From Takakia lepidozioides (taxonomy: Eukaryota; Streptophyta; Takakiopsida; Takakiales; Takakiaceae): DNA of 64,000 nucleotides. The position numbers and the translations under genes are program-made. The stretch covers positions 3,722,001 to 3,786,000 of the forward strand of contig CM060733.1 in assembly GCA_030704615.1 (NCBI GenBank). Direction: 5' to 3'. Shown one piece after another: positions 1 to 10,318 of this stretch; position 1 is the first letter of the stretch, and each line of letters starts with the position of its first letter. The notes under the pieces are model-generated. The model saw only the letters and a program-made list of their open reading frames with translations. It was not told where the DNA came from and ran no database searches.

Positions 1-556
1 CGTTTTGAAGTCGGTAATCGAAAATGTTCATGGACTCGCGACAGGTTGGCTTCTCCAGTTGGCGCAGGCAACGTGCCAAAGAACCAATTGTAAAGTTTGA
101 ATTTCCCTTCCAGAACTCAAGAGAATATTGTCCGTAAGCTCCATCACCGTGTCCGTGCGTGACCATTCCCGTTAGTGAAACTGGAAGCTGACCCAATCCA
201 TAAATCATCTTATTTGGAGTCTGTAGCCTTGGAACAGCTGTTTTCCTATGATCCATTTTGTCGTGAATAATACAGAGAAACTCCTCCGGAATCATAACGG
301 ACTCATTCCTCCAGCTATGGTACAGTCTTATGCACGACTCTTGGTGCCTCAAATGTTTATCAAGCGCTCGTTTGTGTGTCACCTGTTCCGCACTTCTCTT
401 GACAGACTTTCTGATCAGGTCATTTAACATCTCACACTCCGTGCACTTCGCAAAAGTACTCCCAGTTTTACGAACCTCCACGTTAGGAAATATCCGACTC
501 CGGATGCGGTTAACAGCCGACTGCGAGACTTCTTCCAACCCGAAAAGTCTGTTGGT

Positions 557-716
557 CTGTTACAATAAGGCAGGGTCAGGAAAGGAACGTCCACTGGACA
601 GTGGAGGTTCATGAAGCTAGAACCACAGTCGAAAGAGACAAAATCGAAAGGAGGATCATCCACATTGAATCAGAAAAATCTTCCAGGAAAGAAATTGAAG
701 AATGGAGATTTTATAC
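557..716 (-). other. Intron of the transposase-like gene, containing a palindromic repeat
   Basis: On the minus strand the donor is TGAG followed by GTATAA. The acceptor is a pyrimidine-rich run ending AACAG before ACCAACAGA. The 160-nt intron joins LPPGMNWNRIREKSNE to a segment starting near FGLEEVSQSAVNRIRS. The palindrome at 586-609 lies about 30 nt upstream of the 3' splice site. Confidence 0.5.
586..609. repeat. Palindromic element copy (in intron)
   Basis: A 24-bp dyad-symmetric element. Consensus arms are AACCTCCACTG and its reverse complement around a 2-base centre; this copy has one mismatch (AACGTCC) in the left arm. It lies inside the transposase intron. Confidence 0.8.
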
Positions 717-1768
717 CTCATTGGACTTCTCTCGTATTCGATTCCAGTTCATTCCAGGTGGTAAGACTCTCAAAGTATTCCTCTTTCCCTCCCCAATGCA
801 TCTTGTCTTATGGGGCATGAGGTCAATATTTCCGTTGACAATGGACATAATGTTACCCTCTGCCTGAAGCGTCCTTGGGCGTGGCCTCTTCACTCCACGG
901 TTCCCATGGAGACTTGACAACCAACCCTGTTTTTCAACTTTTTGTACTCCATGTATGTGGATCTGCCAATTCCATGAATTGTCCACCAAACAGTCTCACA
1001 TACATCCACACCCTTAATCGTAACGTATGCCCTGCGATAGGTCCCTTCCAGCATGTGAAGTCGTTTCGAAACATTCAGTCCGTGTTCTCTCCTCTCATCG
1101 AAAGTGGATCCCCAAAATGAAGTACGGATAGCCAAGGTTTTTCGCCAATCGAAATATTGACAGCAGTAAAGTCTGCAGCAAGGTTTGCTGCTCACGGACC
1201 GGACTTCCTCCAGAGTAAGATTCTTCATTCTTTTTTTGGAGTGTTCCAAATCTCGATCCCTCTTCTTTCTCGTAAAATGCCGATACGCCGCTTTCTTCAC
1301 ACCTGCCTCGTGATCTTCATACAAGATACTGTCAGAGGATCTAATAAGATTCTCCAGATCATTTGAGAGTAGTCTCCCACTTTCCAAAAGTCGTGTTTTT
1401 GTTAAAGGCCATTTTACAAGAGACATCAAAGATCCAGAACCTCCAGAAAGTATTATGGTGACAAGAACTCCAACATCGTCCTCTCCCAGTTTGTCATTGA
1501 GGATCACCTCGTCCGGAATGCAGGCTTGAATCCTCCCCTCGAATAGTGCACCCCCATCATCATCCAACAGTACGCACTGCAAGTTTCTCCAGTTGTTTCT
1601 TCCGAGTCCTCCGCTCGGATTTCCGGAACTCTTCGATGGTCTGTGGTTTGATTCATCCTCGTCGACGTCAGAATTCTTGGCAGTATCTCTTGTCTCCGAC
1701 ATAAAATCAGGATTCATGTCAGGCCCTCCTTGATACTCGTTATTCTCTGCAAGAACTTCGCCAACATT

Positions 1769-2044
1769 CTACATCACCGGGGTCCCAATGGCCTCCTTCA
1801 AGGTGTCAGCATCCATATGTCCATAAGGAAGAGGACATAATGAGTGTGCTTCATCATAGGAGATGAGAACCACTGAAATGGTTGAGGAAGATAATTGTTG
1901 TCCATGACAGGTCCCAACCCCGGAGACATTAAGGCAGTCCCCAGTGGCTACTGGAGATGAGGACCCGGGAAGAGTAAGAAACACTCTTTGACCCGTCTCT
2001 AAGATCATGATCACCGGAACCTCCACTGTACACGCGAGGTTCAA
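1769..2044 (-). other. Possible upstream exon of the transposase-like gene, unrecognised
   Basis: A 91-codon minus-strand frame upstream of the transposase frame. It contains IMILETGQRVFLTLPGSSS and VVLISYDEAHSLCPL. I recognise no domain. Position and strand make it a candidate 5' exon, but no clear splice pair joins it to the 1717 frame. Its first codons lie in a degenerate palindrome copy, so the apparent start is doubtful. Confidence 0.2.
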
Positions 2045-2257
2045 GAAACTGAAAACCCCTCCGTGACGACCTTACTGACAGTAATAAGCAGTATGAGTGA
2101 AGACTATATTCAGAGATGAATCAATTCAATAAAAGGAAATACACTCGCGTATGAACGTTTTAGAGAAGTAGAATAGAAATGGAATTGTTGTTTGGTCTGG
2201 AACATGTCATTTGAAGATTGTGACTAATTATATAACCTCCACTGTACAATGGAGGTT
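2017..2257. repeat. Two palindromic element copies (2017-2040 degenerate, 2234-2257)
   Basis: The copy at 2234-2257 keeps both AACCTCCA and TGGAGGTT around a slightly changed centre. The one at 2017-2040 keeps the left arm but has a damaged right arm. A further half-copy lies near 2359-2376 (CTGTCCAGTGGAGGTC). No gene is supported around them. Confidence 0.65.
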
Positions 2258-2259
2258 AG

Positions 2260-4400
2260 ATGAGATACAGATGAAAAAGTCAGACTGATGAATATTAGTG
2301 GATGAACATGGTTACGTGGATGAATAATTGTAATGACGGATGGATGTGAGCATTGACGCGACTGTCCAGTGGAGGTCCACGACTTGAGGTATAACGAAAT
2401 ACAAAAATTGGAGAGTATTGGACTGTAATTTCTAAACATGCAGATGACAAATAAGTAAATTTTCCTGTAGAGTATCGAAAACACATAGATGTCTTAACAT
2501 TTTCTACGGGTGAAAAAGCAGTTCACACGAGAGATTATGGAAATTCAGAGAGTTACACCTGCGATGGCCACAGAGGTACAGGATGCTCAGAGAGGTGCAG
2601 TATGGGAAACGAGGTGGGAGATGACCAGAGAGGTGCGGGAAACACAATCTGCAAGTGAGAGGTATGGAGATAGAAGTTTGAACAGTTTTGCCACTCAGAC
2701 CTTATATAGAGGTGGAAACAAGGTTGCCCACTGGAACTCCTCCAATGGGATAGTGCGATACATTGTCTCGCGGATCGATTTCCGTCGCCGTTGATATCCG
2801 ATATGGCCACAATCGAACGGTTCTGGATGGTGCAGGAGTGCACTCTTTGACCGATTTCGGAAAAGAGTGTCCTTTACTGGTAGATCCCTATGTAACAATT
2901 ATGATGCCAGCAAGATAACGGCCGATAACGGTGGTTCAATGGTTTCGCACTCGTGCTTATAAAGCAGTACGTATTTCGCATTCAATGTTGTCCAAGTGGA
3001 TGATGGCCTGACGCCGATGACAAGCGTTTCATGAAATCTGCAGTGCAGCTATGACACTCGGCCGAGAATGCGGCAGGCGTAAATAAGTGACAGAGGAAAT
3101 ATTCCAAGCCTTAATCCGCCGAATGTAGACATGGTCAGGAGCAATAATTCCGAGCGGCAAAACGCCGCAAGAGGATCTGACTTGTACATTTCATTTATCG
3201 TCACGTGTGGGGTGTGGGAAATATCCCGCGGGGTTATAATTGATGATTCTGTGCAAGGGATCATTAACGTCATATTTTCTCGTTCATTCATCTATTTTTT
3301 CATTTCATCTAGTCATTCGTAAAATGGATGGATAGAATGGAAAGGATGAATTGGATGATATTTGCATGGATGTTGGATGGAACACGCGCGACCGTTCGAT
3401 TTCGAAAGGACGCGATAGTTCAGATCCTTTGCGACGGCACCATATAAGGGGTGTGGTCGTTCAGCCCACCCTTTCGTCACTCCATTGTGTACGCGGAAGC
3501 GCTGCGGAAGTGGTAAGACCGACTAGCGCTAGAAAAGAGAGAGTTTTGAAGAGGGGAGAGCGTGAAGAGCAGAGACTGTGCTGTGCAGGGTGCCGTGAGA
3601 GTTGAGAGAAGAGAGTGTGCAGTTCAGTGCAACATGAGAGTGCAATGGAGGAAAGGAAGCAGACAGCCGATTCAAGTGCAGATAGGAGACGGGAACGAAG
3701 CAGAGCGTAAGGGAGAGCGGAGCGGAGCGGAGCGGTGGAAGCTTAAGGGTCAGGCGTTTCAGGTCAGCAACAGGGGCACCGAAATGGCTCACGCATCTAG
3801 GAGGTAATGTTCTTGTTTACGCATGTGCTTTGATGTCATTCTCTCTTGCTCGCTTGTCATTCTCTCATTCTCTCTTTGTTCTGTTTGTTGATTTGTTCTT
3901 TTTGTTTTGTTGTTTGTTGCTTTGTTGGTCAGCATCGCCCACGTCGCTGTTGGTTTGCTTCTCTTCCTCACTCGCTTTCGTTCCAGAGGTTATAGAGCAT
4001 CATTTGATTCTTGCATGTCATGTTTCGTGAGTGTGCTGTCTTGTCTGATGCGGAGCATCTCTTTTCAATTCATGTGGTTCCAAAGCTGTTTCAATTAGTT
4101 TGAATTGATTAAAGCTGTTTAGGTGTTTCAATGCATTGCTGCTTCTCTGCTGATTGTTTGTATGGTGGTTTGTATGATGGTTGGTATGGGTGGTTTGTAT
4201 GATGGTTGGTATGGGTGGTTTGTGGTTCTGTTTTACTGGTGCTGCTGGATTATTAGGGTTATGGATTAGGGTTATGGCGGGTTAGGATCATGGTTTTTAG
4301 CGATTGTTTTTCCGAATTTCCGATATTTGATAACGGGTTTTTCTTCGGGGCTAGGCTACTCTAGTAGACTAGTCTCCGTAGACCACTAGACCTCTAGTTT
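2260..4400. other. No supported gene; low-complexity stretches
   Basis: No frame here shows a recognisable domain. Between 3520 and 3760 the plus strand is purine-rich (GAGAG and GAGCGGAGCG runs). At 3836-3930 it turns T-rich. At about 4160-4225 a unit of roughly 25 bp, TATGATGGTTGGTATGGGTGG, repeats imperfectly. Around 4250-4285 there is a TTAGGGTTATGG-like stretch too short to be telomeric. Confidence 0.5.
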
Positions 4401-4433
4401 ACCTCCATAAACTCCGACATGACAAACCACATG

Positions 4434-4457
4434 AACCTCGCCTGCCCAGTGGAGGTT
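4434..4457. repeat. Palindromic element copy upstream of an apparent 3' splice site
   Basis: AACCTCGCCTG on the left and CAGTGGAGGTT on the right. It lies about 90 nt upstream of the acceptor-like TTCTGTCAG that precedes the SP-repeat exon. Confidence 0.65.
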
Positions 4458-4547
4458 CCTGCATGTTACTATGCCAAGGCACAACATAAGGATGTATTGA
4501 GATAGACTTATGTAGGTTCCTCCCCTGCGTTGATTTTTTGTTCTGTC

Positions 4548-5063
4548 AGTATAAAAAGAACGGGCGTAGGAGTGCACACGGTGGCCAAAGATGGTTCTGA
4601 GACCGTCGTTGACATCTGTAAGAGGCCAAGGAGACAGAATCCAGTAAGCATCAACGAAGCAGAAAACCAAGACGAATCACTGGTTGTATCGAAAACAAAA
4701 ACCTTCAAGAAGAGATATGAGAATCGAATATCAGATGTGGGCTCTGACGTGCGAACCTTCATAAATCCAGGCACTGACGAATCAATGTTCGAGGGAGTTA
4801 TTCGACAGGAGATAACGGAGGAAACAGAGGAAGAGAAAGATGAAAGTGACGAGTGTAATCTTCAGTCTGATTCAGATAATGACATTTCAGTAGGAGATAG
4901 TGAACAGTACCCGGGATCCGTCCTTCCGTCTTCTCCAGGATACACTCCTCACTCTCCTCAGTATACAGTCCTTGTAAAATCTCCAGAATATGTCCCCGCT
5001 GATTCTCCTCAGTACGTCCCTGGAGATTCTCCAGAATACATCTCTGGAGATTCTCCAACATAA
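4548..5063 (+). CDS. 3' exon of an unknown gene ending in SP-x-Y repeats
   Basis: An open frame of about 170 codons follows an acceptor-like TTGTTCTGTCAG and ends at TAA. The first half is basic (KRPRRQ, KTKTFKKRYENR). The middle is acidic (EITEETEEEKDESDE). The end has five or six spaced repeats of the form SPxYxPxD, for example SPGYTPHSPQYT, KSPEYVPADSPQYV and GDSPEYISGDSP. These recall RNA polymerase II CTD heptads or the low-complexity tails of some nuclear and giant-virus proteins, but are not true heptads. No catalytic domain is visible and the 5' exons are not identified. A TATAAAAAG follows the acceptor, so a promoter reading cannot be excluded. Confidence 0.4.
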   Translation, partial: SIKRTGVGVHTVAKDGSETVVDICKRPRRQNPVSINEAENQDESLVVSKTKTFKKRYENRISDVGSDVRTFINPGTDESMFEGVIRQEITEETEEEKDESDECNLQSDSDNDISVGDSEQYPGSVLPSSPGYTPHSPQYTVLVKSPEYVPADSPQYVPGDSPEYISGDSPT

Positions 5064-5348
5064 ACCCCTAGAGAGTACTCCCCTGAAACCTTGAGGATAA
5101 TTCGAGAGAGCCTCCTGTAGTTATTGTAGATACAAGAAAATGAAAGATGAAACTCATCTTACAAAAGAATATCGATTTCTTGTAGAAATTATATATTCGT
5201 TATAGGAACAATTTTGAGACCGCATGATGTATGGAATGGTGAGACGAGCCTTCTCTGAATAAATGTATTATTCTGCTTATAAGTGAAATCGTTTTTTCCT
5301 CCTGAATTGAACTCTTTTATCTGTCAGCTATGAGCGTGTGAATTGTTG

Positions 5349-5372
5349 AACCTCCACTGGACAGTGGAGGTT
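5349..5372. repeat. Palindromic element copy, intact arms
   Basis: Both 11-bp arms are perfect: AACCTCCACTG, GA, CAGTGGAGGTT. It lies about 150 nt upstream of an acceptor-like TTTCAAG near 5519, before the frame that leads into the ParB-like gene. Confidence 0.85.
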
Positions 5373-5657
5373 ACTGTCCTGGGAATCTTGTATGGTTGTC
5401 ATGATATGTGTCTGACGACCGAGGTGGTTTGTTCTGTACATTACCCTGAGGGATTGTATTGTTGGAATGTGCAAACCTATCTGTGGTTCATTTGTTTCTC
5501 GAAAATCTCCGAATTTCAAGAATGATCACCTGACAATTTTTGAGCTGAACCGGAGATCACAGAATGGGGCATTGTACCCGTTGGCACACCTCCGGACCAT
5601 AAGTTCCGGTTCCAATACAAGATTGGTGCAGAGGTCGCCGAGCTCAAATATGCAGAT

Positions 5658-7342
5658 GTGGTCGACGTAGAGTTGGAGATGGATGTGGAATTTCCGATTT
5701 TGATAATGTTCATGATGGAAGATGGTAGATTTCCCAGAACGTTTGGCTTCAAACTGGAGGTACGAATTCTAAGGAAGGCCATGATGAGAGAGTCCATTCG
5801 GGCGGGGTTCACATATTGCGACGAGGGTACTCAATTTACAGATGAAGGTTTTTGCATGGCTTGGGGTATTTTCTTGGATGTGCTTTACTTAAAGGGTAAG
5901 GAGATTGCAAAGACGCGGGAGGAGGAGGAGGCTGCAAGAGCGAAGCCAAAGAAGGGAAACGGAAATCCATTGACGCCGGTGGTGATGACAATGAAGCCAG
6001 TACATCAGGGGGAAAGAAGAAACAAAAGGAGGAGATGGATCCCGCGTTCATGACAAATACCAAGAAACCCAAGGCTGCAGACATATTCGACAAAGACAAG
6101 TGTGAGAAGATGCTGGAGAGGCTGGAGCAAGACTACAAGGACATGTTTCATTTTGGGTTTGAGGCGACCCAGGACGTCAAAGTTTCAATGATGGAGCTTG
6201 CTCCCAGGAATATGGTATACAGGCCCTAAATGTGAACCACAAAGACGAAATCAAAGCACGTCTTTACCAGCTCCGGGTGTTTGACTCCAAACATCCAGTT
6301 TATTTGATTCCCGCAAACCCCGAGAAGCCTATGGAGGTTTCTAGTTCGAAACCTCGAAACTGGAAGGAGGTGGAAAATTCCAGATTCTTCGTCATCGGTG
6401 GACAACACACGATCATTGCTGCCAAGGTAAATTCCCCGACAAAATCCAATTTTTGTAACAACATGAACCTCCACTGGACAGTGGAGGTTCATGAACTTTA
6501 AACAACATGCTTGTTAGGTCGATATCATTTATGACCTTATTCAATTCTGTCGCAGGAACTTGTGCAAGACGTGGACGATGACAATCTTAAGAAGTACTAC
6601 ACTGATTGGCCCTCAAAGATTATATGGTCAAAGGATCTGATGAGGCTCGTGAAGCTATCTGAGCTTCTAAACGACCCGAATAAGGCGCAGAAATTTGACA
6701 CAACATTTGCCGAGAAAGTTGCACATGCCCGAAATTTCTTCGAGCTGAGGGGGAGGCCGAAAAAGTACAACGATCACACAACGAAGTGGAGACTAGACAA
6801 TGGAAGGTAAATGATTCATTGTGTGTTCCGTTCCTTTTGCTAGAGAACCAAAATATTTTCAAGCTCGGATTTAATGTGATAAATGGAGACACTACAAAAA
6901 TAGCTTCATAAGGGAGGGTGCTACAATGAACGAGCGGAATGGTTCAGCATTCAAAAATTCGACATGATGGGGTCTTTTGTAATGTGTCTTGTTTGGTAAT
7001 GAGGTGCTTGTCCAGCTCTTATTTTCCCAATCTATTTATGTTCTCCACCTGTAACAGTTCCGCAAATGTGCCGCAAAAATACTTGAAACATCATATGATC
7101 ATGAAAACGTGATGTTGCGGAGAACGCTTCCAAAACTTTTCATGCTCATTGGGATTTTCAAGGATTTTCTAGGTACACTCTTGGAACTGTTCCTGGTGGA
7201 GAACATGAACAGATTGGACAAATTTGACTTGGAAGAGCACCGCATTCCGAAGCAGGAGACACTACAGAAAGAGCTTCAAATTACAAGGCACAACCAGATG
7301 GAGGGAGATGAATTAACAATCGAATCATCACTTGGTGTATAG
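5658..7342 (+). CDS. Multi-exon gene with a ParB-like GGQHT motif, probably decayed
   Basis: Frames on the plus strand read in order: a segment with MRESIRAGFTYCDEGTQF and a basic/acidic linker; MDPAFMTNTKKPKAADIF with CEKMLERLEQDY; then SKHPVYLIPAN and FFVIGGQHTIIAAK. A clean 129-nt intron (6427-6555) leads to ELVQDVDDDNLKKYYTDW and ARNFFELRGRPKKYNDH (6556-6806). A later exon carries RKCAAKILETSYDHENV and IFKDFLGTLLELFLVENMNR. GGQHT followed by Ala residues resembles the ParB/sulfiredoxin nucleotide-binding loop (G-G-x-H-R/T). The frame does not close across the next splice (6806 to 7058), so the copy may be dead. It could be a transposon-borne gene; the Mutator-like element next door carries a similar LDGNHR motif. 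Function is not assigned. Confidence 0.4.
6427..6555 (+). other. Intron carrying the palindromic element
   Basis: GCCAAG precedes the donor GTAAAT. The acceptor TCTGTCGCAG precedes GAACTTGTG. The reading frame is kept across it (A K then E L V Q). It holds the longest palindrome copy of the window at 6462-6493. Confidence 0.65.
6462..6493. repeat. Palindromic element copy with extended 15-bp arms (intronic)
   Basis: The standard 11-bp arms are extended by CATG on the left and CATG on the right, giving 15-bp perfect arms around GA. It sits within the 129-nt intron, ending about 60 nt before the acceptor. Confidence 0.85.
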
Positions 7343-7436
7343 TATAATTGACATGATAGTTGTGACTATTGTTTCATCTCAAAATTAATATCAAATATCG
7401 AATGAAATGTCTAACTTGGCCCTGATAATTTTCGTA

Positions 7437-9412
7437 GGAATTTATGCAAGCATGTCAACTCATACTGGAGATGAGTAGCGTGAAGGAGGCCATGGTTCTG
7501 GTTCTCTGTGATGAAGACGTATGGAACCTGTGGGATCAAACAGTGGGAACAAGGGAAGCTTATTGATATTTTCGGGATTCAGTGCAAGGGTGAACAGCTA
7601 CCGCTGAATAAAACCGCTATCGCGAAACTACAAGGACTTAATAGCAGGCAGTTGAAAAGAGTGGCGGAGAAAATCCTAAACAGAGACATTTGCATTCGGG
7701 GAACGAAATTCAAAGGCGCGGACAAATCCAAAAACACAATGAGCGCGTATATTGACCAAATGAAATTGCGACGGTTTATTATCGACGATGTAATGGAAGT
7801 CTTAGGATGGCCTCGGAGGAGCAAACAGAACCCGGAACCGTATACCAAACAGGAGTGGCGTGATGTTAAAAAAAAATACAACTTCAACAAAGCTTCAGGT
7901 CCCATTACACACAGTTGGGGGGGAACCAGAAATTTGGTGATGCCAGATCACGGTTGGGACTTGCACCAAAGAATCGGTTCGCCGACATATCCATGGTGTT
8001 CGTCAATACAGTTTGTGATGATGACTCTGTTGTCTTCGAGGCAAATGACTACTCAAATATCCTGGATGCTTTGTGGCTCGAAAGCTCATGTCCAGTGCTT
8101 TTGTGTTTTTCTCGACACAAGAATCATCGGGAAATCTTGTGTCTTACATCCGGAATGGCCCTGGATCAAAATCGTTTATTATCCGACAGGGTTATTACAT
8201 TCCTGGCGAGTTTGAATCACCTTACAAAGCTGCACGACTATTTTCTCCCGGACGGTCCTCTGCCTCGACTACGTATTTCCGGCAACAACTGAGGAGATGG
8301 TGAATCCGGACGACCACATTCAAACTGTTTTGTTATCGCCGGACCCAATTAATCCCGTTATCCAAGGACCAGATGTAGACCCGACCTCGCAGGAGAAGGA
8401 GTGCAGGACTTACAATCATGAACTGAGGCCGGACACCTACGAATACGGTTTTTTTTTTTGCAGGACGGAATGTCTTGTGTGAACATTTTCGGAGGACTGG
8501 CAATGACATACGTTCTGCTTGTAAGTGGATTCTGCATCTTGGAATTGTCTGTGTTTTCAGACGTTGTCGGACTAGCGTGTTTAACCTGTGTCTGATTGTT
8601 TCCATTTTGTTAACCTCCACTGGGCAGTGGAGGTTCATGTTATTGGAGTTGTGGGTGTTTTGGGTGTTTGTTATTCGGGAGTTTGGTGTGTTTGCTAGTT
8701 GTCTAAAAAGAAAGCCTAACCCTTTCAATCTTTCGATGGTTGGTGTTCGTCGGATTTATTTTGATATCATTGTTTGGTTTCATTGCAGGAAAGAAATATT
8801 CGTGTGCTCGACATAAACTTTGTAACGAAAAAGAAATTTTGTAGAAGTAAGGTGGAGGCCTATTTCAGGACCTTCCAGATTGACAATCAGACTATCGCAA
8901 GAGACGAAGATGACGGAAACTCACTGCAGGATGACGACGTGGACGAAGAAGATGATGACGAAGGACACGACAAGGATCAGGACGAGGAAATGGAGGAGAA
9001 ACTGAAAGAGGACGAGGAGGAGGAGAAAGACGAAGATGAGAACATGGAAATCATCAACAGAGACCAGGGGGAGATGCGGCTAACGTGGGAAAAGGAAAGA
9101 GAGGGCCAGGAAATTTCCCGGTTGGATAATCTAGGTAGTACTCCAAATACCCAAGAACGCGTTGCGCCACAAGATGTACACAATCTGGACAACTCTTCCT
9201 CCAGTTCCGATAACACCACGAATAAGAATCCGGCTTTTCCAGAGGGACAAGAAGCGACATCGAGGGAGTTAGTTGAAACCCTCGGTCAAGGGTTCACACC
9301 TGTGGAAGGTGACGAGCCATTGATTATGACACCGGATCCCGTAAACAATCGTCGTGAGCTGGTGTCCAAGAATGTCACCCAGGAAGTGGTTCTGGATGTA
9401 GTTAACGAATGA
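7437..9412 (+). CDS. Unknown multi-exon gene with an acidic C-terminal region
   Basis: After an acceptor-like TTTTCGTAG, frames read QACQLILEMSSVKEAMVLVL, then AIAKLQGLNSRQLKRVAEK and MKLRRFIIDDVMEVLGWPRR. The frame then changes to FADISMVFVNTVCDDDSVVF, changes again to FVFFSTQESSGNLVSYIRNG, and continues GYYIPGEFESPYKAARLFSP. A good exon at 8464-8520 (GMSCVNIFGGLAMTYVLL) follows T13-GCAG. The intron 8521-8788 leads to ERNIRVLDINFVTKKKF and a long Asp/Glu-rich stretch (DEDDGNSLQDDDVDEEDDDE) ending at TGA. It may continue the ParB-like gene upstream. I do not recognise the fold. The frame changes near 7915 and 8073 suggest decay or unseen introns. Confidence 0.4.
8612..8635. repeat. Palindromic element copy (in intron 8521-8788)
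   Basis: AACCTCCACTG, GG, CAGTGGAGGTT with perfect arms. The intron begins GTAAGT after CTGCTT and ends TTCATTGCAG before GAAAGAAAT, keeping frame. Confidence 0.85.
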
Positions 9413-9605
9413 CAATTAGTGAATGTTTATTCGTACACACTTCTGAATACAATATGACAATATTGTAATTATATATAATCCCAATGTTTTTCCCATATCC
9501 GTCTTTCTGGACTTCCGAATAAAACATATTTCCACCCGGATACATATTTCCGTTCGCACACCTTTGTGGACAGCCACTAACCGATTTGGATAACTTTTCT
9601 TGTAG

Positions 9606-9857
9606 ATCCAAGAATCCAATTCGGAGGAAATGACACACACAAGAAAAGGATCAAAGGAGACTCAAACGGTGAAGAGACACGTGGATCTGACAGTGAGGGC
9701 CAGGTCACCTGAGCCGGTTCCGCAAGTAACCTCCACTGTCCAGTCGACGTTGCCATCAAGGGACGCAGGGATTGAGTCGGAGAATCCTCCTACTCGCGGG
9801 GAAGGAGAAGAGACAGAGCACCACAATCGCGTAATCCAACAACAGATCCCGATTCGG
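9606..9857 (+). CDS. Exon, first copy of a duplicated exon
   Basis: The exon opens after TTTTCTTGTAG and closes at ATTCGG before GTAAAA. It reads ESNSEEMTHTRKGSKETQ, TVKRHVDLTV, PEPVPQVTSTVQSTLPS and then an acidic tail. A very similar exon follows at 10000-10231. The stretch VTSTVQSTLPS is itself encoded by a palindrome copy (9728-9751), so the repeat is translated here. Function unknown. Confidence 0.45.
9728..9751. repeat. Palindromic element copy inside an exon (degenerate)
   Basis: Left arm AACCTCCACTG is intact. The right arm reads CAGTCGACGTT. It is in frame in the exon and adds no stop codon. Confidence 0.65.
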
Positions 9858-9999
9858 GTAAAACATTGGCTTTATTCTTATTACTCTTATTATTGGTCTT
9901 TCAGTCTCATCTTCGGTATTGCTCAATTCGGTAATTTTGTCAGATCATTTTGGACCACCATAGTCGTCATCCGTGGGATTTTTCATTAATTTCCTGTAG

Positions 10000-10231
10000 A
10001 TTCGTGAGACGACGTCTGAGGAGAGGACCGACTCCATCGACACTGAGACGGTGAAGAGAAGAGTGGATCGAACAATTACTGTCGCTCTATCTGAGCCGGT
10101 CATACAAGTTACCTCCACTGGACAGTCGAGGTTGCCATCTGGCTCCACAGAGAAGGACGATAACGTTGGACGTAGAGATGGGAAAGAGGAGGAGCAGCCT
10201 GCCCAGGGATCTCAGCAGCCACTCCAAAACG
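10000..10231 (+). CDS. Exon, second copy of the duplicated exon
   Basis: It opens after TTTCCTGTAG and closes before GTAATG. It reads IRETTSEERTDSIDTE, TVKRRVDRTI, SEPVIQVTSTGQSRLPSGS and an acidic/Gln-rich tail. Phase 0 is kept from the previous exon (IPIR to IRETT). Alignment with the upstream exon is clear in TVKR.VD.T, SEP/SPEP and QVTST.QS.LPS, so this is a tandem exon duplication including its palindrome. Confidence 0.45.
10110..10133. repeat. Palindromic element copy inside the second duplicated exon
   Basis: TACCTCCACTG, GA, CAGTCGAGGTT. The CAGTCGA variant is shared with the copy in the first duplicated exon, so the two arose by exon duplication rather than by two insertions. Confidence 0.65.
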
Positions 10232-10318
10232 GTAATGATTCAACTCCATTCTTCCGTTTGTCTACTTTGGGATTTCTCAAATTGAAATTAATAATGAAAC
10301 TCTTCTGTTATTCCACAG

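Larger units (their letters stand above)
1..1717 (-). pseudogene. DDE-type transposase gene, decayed, 3' part outside the window
   Basis: The minus strand reads as a transposase-like protein that runs off the left edge. The N-terminal part (1717 to about 905) has a Cys-rich stretch (CCRLYCC) and then VCETVWWTIHGIGRST. The frame must shift by one near 905 to continue as HGNRGVKRPRP and LPPGMNWNRI. A GT..AG intron fits at 716-557. The next exon (556 to 1) is one clean frame with FAKCTEC, DKHLRHQ, IIHDKMDHRKTAVPRL and MVTHGHGDGAYGQYSLE. This pattern (CxxC, then HDKMDH.KTA, then HGHGD) belongs to a transposase family I know from mosses, lycophytes and animals but cannot name with certainty. The shift near 905 argues for a dead copy. 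A palindromic repeat sits in the intron. The start at 1717 is the first Met of an acidic leader and is uncertain. Confidence 0.6.

Noticed and set aside
4245-4290. TTAGGG-like stretch that might be an interstitial telomere
   Set aside because: Only two or three imperfect units mixed with other G/T-rich sequence; no array.
8977-9219. Minus-strand Ser-rich frame opposite the acidic tail
   Set aside because: Shadow of the Asp/Glu-rich plus-strand exon.
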